Made by a program: the position numbers and the translations under genes. From contig JAYEVE010001283.1 of assembly GCA_036346375.1 (NCBI GenBank), positions 22,292-86,291 of the forward strand: 64,000 bases of DNA, given 5' to 3'. The DNA comes from Guadua angustifolia. Taxonomy: Eukaryota > Streptophyta > Magnoliopsida > Poales > Poaceae. This document shows positions 60,064 through 64,000 of the stretch, piece by piece (within the stretch, counting starts at the first letter, position 1; every line of letters starts with the position of its first letter). The notes beneath the pieces were generated by a model. That model was not told the DNA's origin and searched no databases. It saw only the letters and a list, made by a program, of their open reading frames with translations.

Positions 60064-60822
60064 TAAGACAATGATGGAAGTTAATTCATCGGAATACACA
60101 AAAAAAATGTTAAGAATTTAGCTTAGGATATATTACTCCATTAATTGATCTGAGATTGTTGTGTTAAACAAGATCGACCTTTAAATGATTTACGTAAATC
60201 GTAAAACAAAATAAGAAGATGTAGGGGGAAGTCTTCATCATGAAAAAGTTCGTCGTCTAAAAATTATTTGGCATTTTTGTTTATTACTCTTTGTATTAAT
60301 TGAATTTGATCTAATTAGTTTTGTTGGACTTTAGTAATTGTATACAAGTCTCGTTCCCATATCTTACATGTTCATATTGAGCATTTGAGAAATTTTCCCA
60401 GACTGTAAATTATATTGCGCCTTACACTACCTTCCTCGTATTTGTTTGATTGCAACCTTGTCAAGACATGATCAGATGCTTAGGTTAACGAAAATGACGG
60501 TTGCTGAAGATATAAGACTCCTTTGTTGCCTTTTATGCACGATCTTTGTTATAAGATGATGGCTAACATTACCTACAGTGAACTTTTTTTGGTCTAGGTA
60601 GATATAGTGCTATCTTGTCTCTGGGATGAAGCTGAAACAATTTTTTTTCGTGGGAAACAATTTTTCCAGACATGGGAGAGCTGGGCACTAGTTATCAGAA
60701 AATTTATATTCAGTTCTTGATTTTCCTGTGCTGATAATTTATTTTGCCACGACCTATATATATATATGCACTCGCGCCAAATATATAGATATATATAAGT
60801 ATATATCTTCAATTTTCTCTAA

Positions 60823-61041
60823 GGCTATTCACAATGAGAGTTTCATTCTCATTAAATGATATGACACATCATCATGTTTGATGACATGGCAAGGTAATTA
60901 TGAAGAGAGAGATAGAGAGAGAGTTTCATGGGAGGTGAGAGAGTTTCATCTAGATGAAACCCAAGATACACGGTTACCTAGATAAAAACTGATGTGGCAC
61001 TCTTGGAAACTGGGAAATGAAACTCTGCACTGGGAATGGCC
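60823..61041. mobile_element. Tourist-type MITE, 219 bp
   Basis: TAA duplications on both sides. The ends pair as GGCTATTCACAATGAGAGTTTCAT and the complement of the right, GGCCATTCCCAGTGCAGAGTTTCAT, each given here only to show alignment. GAGA-rich centre, non-coding. Confidence 0.85.
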
Positions 61042-61089
61042 TAATATATGTACGTAGTAGAGTACATACATGACCTAACTAGATCAATA

Positions 61090-61342
61090 CTCGCTCCGTC
61101 CAAGTTTATAAGACGTCTTTTTAAAATGGTTTTGTTTATAAATATATAATGTATTTCATATTCTAATACAAATTAGTGTGGTGTTTCTATATACCCTTTA
61201 TAAATATCTATCTTTACTTCATATTCTTTACATACATGTATTAAATATAGTGCTTAGTGATAATAATTAGGGGTATCTAACATTTTTAATATTTTCATGA
61301 TCTATATGCCAAAAAATACGTTTTATAAACTTGAACGAGGAA
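61090..61342. mobile_element. Stowaway-like MITE, degenerate
   Basis: The left end CTCGCTCCGTCCAAGTTTAT pairs with the right end, complement GCTTCCTCGTTCAAGTTTAT. A TA flanks the left side; the right TA has mutated. Confidence 0.7.
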
Positions 61343-62155
61343 GCACTTGAAGACTCATCTTCATGCAGGTATTTGTAGTAAAAAATGAAACGAAACTACT
61401 GTGATGCAAATAGATATATAGATATATGACGAACGAGAAAAAAAATCCCATTCTTAACTCGTCGTACGTTGATATAAATAGATTTTGCATGATTGGAAAT
61501 TCAGCATTAATATAGCAGTACTCACGTTGCTCAAAACTGGAACATATTTTCGAATTGTCCAAATTTCAGTATTTACCCATTGGATGCATATCTATGCAAT
61601 GCCACCGTAAGGTCTAGTTAGTTGTTACTGGAGTAGCATCTACGCACTGTGAATTGGGCCAACGTTTGCTATTTGAAATGGTGCAAATTACTCTTTTGCA
61701 AAAAAAAAAATGCCGTGATCTTTTCACAATTTGCGAAATAGGAGGAAATTAATTAGCAGCGTTATTGATAATAAATTAGTAAACATACACGTTGGAACAA
61801 CCTAATATTAGTGCCATAACATGCCTAACATGATTCCCAAGTGTGTATTGATCAGAACAACTCTTTTTTCTAAAAAAAATGTTGTAAGGTTGATGTCCTT
61901 GGAGGCTATCTAACGAATGTGAAATAAAGAGATGTTACCAAAGATAAATGCCAAGGTATACACGAGAAGAGAGTAAATCGATACAAGATAAAAAAAAAAA
62001 AGAGAAAATAATAAGTACATTGTAGGACTCACACACATCAATGTGCGACCCCTATAAAAGCATCTTGACAGGTGCGCTGGAACTGATTTTTTCTTAACAT
62101 GTGGGTCTCCCGTACCCTTTTCTTGTTAGAACAGATCCTATGCAATCAGAGAGTT
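61343..62155. other. AT-rich intergenic sequence
   Basis: No gene or complete element recognised. Poly-A and ATATAT runs are frequent. Confidence 0.4.
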
Positions 62156-62438
62156 GGTGAAACCACGGTGCAACCTAACTAAAAAAAGTTTCAAAATTTT
62201 GAAAAAAAATCATGAATGTACATCTCAGCTTACCCCATCTACATATAAAATTTAGTTACAAATCAAATTTGATATGTGCTAGAATTACATCGCTTATGAC
62301 AAGTTTGTTTTTATTAAGCGCACAGGACGAATTTGATCATCAAATTTTATATGTAGATGGGGTAAGCTGAGATGTACATCCATGATTTTTTCAAAAATTT
62401 TTAAACCTTTTCTAATTGGGTTGTACCGTGAGTTTCAC
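62156..62438. repeat. Long foldback (hairpin) element with ~105-bp arms
   Basis: 62156-62262 and 62335-62438 are reverse complements over about 105 bp, including an uninterrupted stretch of about 40 bp (TGTACATCTCAGCTTACCCC and onward). The terminus GGTGAAAC is inverted at the right end, GTTTCACC. The loop is about 70 bp. A transcript would form a long, nearly perfect hairpin. It is probably a MITE. Confidence 0.8.
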
Positions 62439-62481
62439 CATTACTCGATTCGATTGATGCGATATTTTTCCTTTCTTGTTA

Positions 62482-62732
62482 CTTCCTCCAACCACAAATA
62501 TATATTATTTTAGATAGTTCCTAAAACGCTACGACTTTGATCACTAATTCTAATTATAATGTATTTATAAAACCTAATAAAATTATAACATTACGAAAGT
62601 AGTTTTTAGATAAATCTACATATATAATTTTTATTCATCCAATCTAAATATTTAAAAGATATTAATAATCATATTTTCAAAAATTTCACCATACGTATTC
62701 TACAACACAACATATATTTGCGACGGAGAGAG
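62482..62732. mobile_element. Stowaway-like MITE, 251 bp, degenerate
   Basis: TA on both sides. The left end CTTCCTCCAACCACAAATAT pairs with the right end, complement CTCTCTCCGTCGCAAATATA. Several mismatches indicate age. Confidence 0.7.
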
Positions 62733-63474
62733 TATACATTGCAAAGCACATGTATGATGCTGCCCAGAGGACTGACAATGAGTGCTCTGATCACTCTTAC
62801 CAACTTTGTTGCTGTGCTTAATACGAAACTTACACTCCTGGACTGGAGTACTCTTTATGAACCGGCGGTCCAAACAGAGAGTCACCGGTTAGACCAGGAA
62901 CCGTGAACCCAGGGTCTGACCGGTTTGACGGCCGGTCTGTGTTTTTACACGACCGGTCCGGTTTCAATAACTATGCCGCCTAGGTCCAGCATTCACCCGT
63001 CTATTTTTTTTTTATCCGACGTCGTATTGGACCACCATTGGTACTCACGGCGCCATGTGCTTACTTGAGTTGCCTAAAGCCCTAAAGGATTTCTTTTTTA
63101 AAAGTATTTTTCATAATTTAATTTTTTTTGGGTGTGGTCCAAAATTCCAGCATCCAAAGCCCAAATTGCACAGAGAGTTGAGTATTTTACAAGTTCAAAA
63201 AAAAAAAGATCTGAGTATTTTGGTTAGCCCATGGATCTCGCTCCAAAAGGGCTTGGTTCCAGACAGGGTTGGACAGGCCAAGCCCATGTACACGTTACCT
63301 GCTACAGCACCCTGCAGGCTGCAGCCGAAGTGCTTCGTGCTCCGAAACGGCGAACGGTTGCAAGCCGAGGGAGACGGCGAGCTCGTGGGCTCGCTCCCGG
63401 TGGGATCCTCTCCATGGCGGCCTCGACTACTTGCTGGTTTGGACCAATCCTCTCTCTCTCTCTCCAACTCATAT
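62733..63474. other. Intergenic sequence with a hAT-like end and a possible promoter
   Basis: 62880-62975 contains repeated ACCGG words and ends CCGGTTTCAATAACTATG, the same terminus as the hAT MITE at 13123. Its left end was not found. Toward 63440 a CT-rich run (CTCTCTCTCTCTC) could be a 5' leader of the gene that may follow. Confidence 0.4.
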
Positions 63475-64000
63475 GAGGCGACAGCGAAAATAAGCTTATG
63501 TTTGACGCTTTCTACTTTGCAATCGTCATTACAATCTTTATCCTGATCGTCTGATCGTTCTTCAGGAAAAATTGCTGTGGAAGCTATGATGTCGAACACT
63601 GGGCATGTGTTCTATGGGGAGCTCCGAGGCCATGAGAGGGCTGGTTTTCACTCTGAATTTGCTGCTTGGAAGTTGTAAATTCTTCTGTATGAGCCATTTG
63701 CATGGAGGCGCTAACGCTGATTATGCTGTTCCTCGGTGCAGGTGTCTGTTCCATTTTCTACATTCATTGACGCGTGCAAATCTTACCTGAGGCATCTAAA
63801 CACTGCTAGTACTTCATCGAAAGAGCAGGGAATTCTCAGGGAGCCAAATTGTTCAGAGGAAACGTGCTCGAGCAGCTCAGAGAGCTCTGAGCATGTGAAT
63901 TTAGCACAGGCAAATTCACATTGTGCACCCTTGTAGCAATGTGACATTAGGGATATATTATTTAACAGGAAATGAGTTTTGCCTTCAACAGGTATCAATT
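63475..64000 (+). other. Possible 5' portion of a gene running off the window
   Basis: Two candidate exons lie on the plus strand. One follows an acceptor-like TTCTTCAG at 63563-63566 and reads AVEAMMSNTGHVFYGELRG up to a stop at 63675. The other follows GGTGCAG at 63741 and reads VSVPFSTFIDACKSYLRHLN, then a Ser/Glu-rich tail ending at 63936. I do not recognise either peptide, no donor links them convincingly, and the window ends too soon to decide. They could be unrelated open stretches. Confidence 0.25.

Overview
This window is nuclear DNA from a grass, most likely Oryza or a close relative. The signs are intron-containing plant genes (photosystem II psbW, an ER glycosidase, a MIR167 locus) and dense grass-type repeats: Stowaway-, Tourist- and hAT-type MITEs, Copia and Gypsy LTR elements, an L1-type LINE and a TRIM. 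The species is inferred from repeat style and gene content; no database search was possible.

Layout, left to right. 240-2615 is a DNA transposon with terminal inverted repeats of about 370 bp. 3717-4296 is psbW (plus strand, two exons). It converges on a large intact GH47 (EDEM/MNS-type alpha-mannosidase-like) gene on the minus strand, 24111-4909. I could follow that gene through 17 exons to a 679-residue protein with every junction in phase. Its long introns carry a LINE that itself holds a DNA transposon, a Copia element inserted in a hAT MITE, and further MITEs. 25188-28956 is a young non-autonomous Gypsy-type element (449-bp LTRs, TSD GGAAG) holding a captured, stop-containing RRM domain and a GC-rich tandem array of palindromes. 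31056-32832 is a decayed, intron-containing duplicate of the complex I 24-kDa subunit gene. 33710-34424 is a TRIM-like element. 35704-38503 is an intact four-exon gene for a 767-residue acidic protein of unknown function.

From 43741 the window is a nested transposon cluster. An internally deleted hAT element is followed by a Copia element (44655-57787, minus) whose gag reading frame is split by an 8.6-kb element at 48772-57392. That inner element has canonical TG...CA ends and a perfect 5-bp TSD. Its gag-containing half is inverted relative to both ends, and pieces of a third Copia family lie at the junctions. Beyond the cluster is a MIR167 gene (58375-58496) with a TATA box and a possible spliced primary transcript. 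It is followed by MITEs, a long foldback element, and the possible start of another gene running off the right edge.

The host genes look intact, apart from the complex I duplicate. Nearly all the rest is transposon-derived, so the more unusual biology is in element structure: an internally inverted chimeric retroelement, host-gene capture, and a sequence motif of about 50 bp shared between two unrelated LTR element classes.
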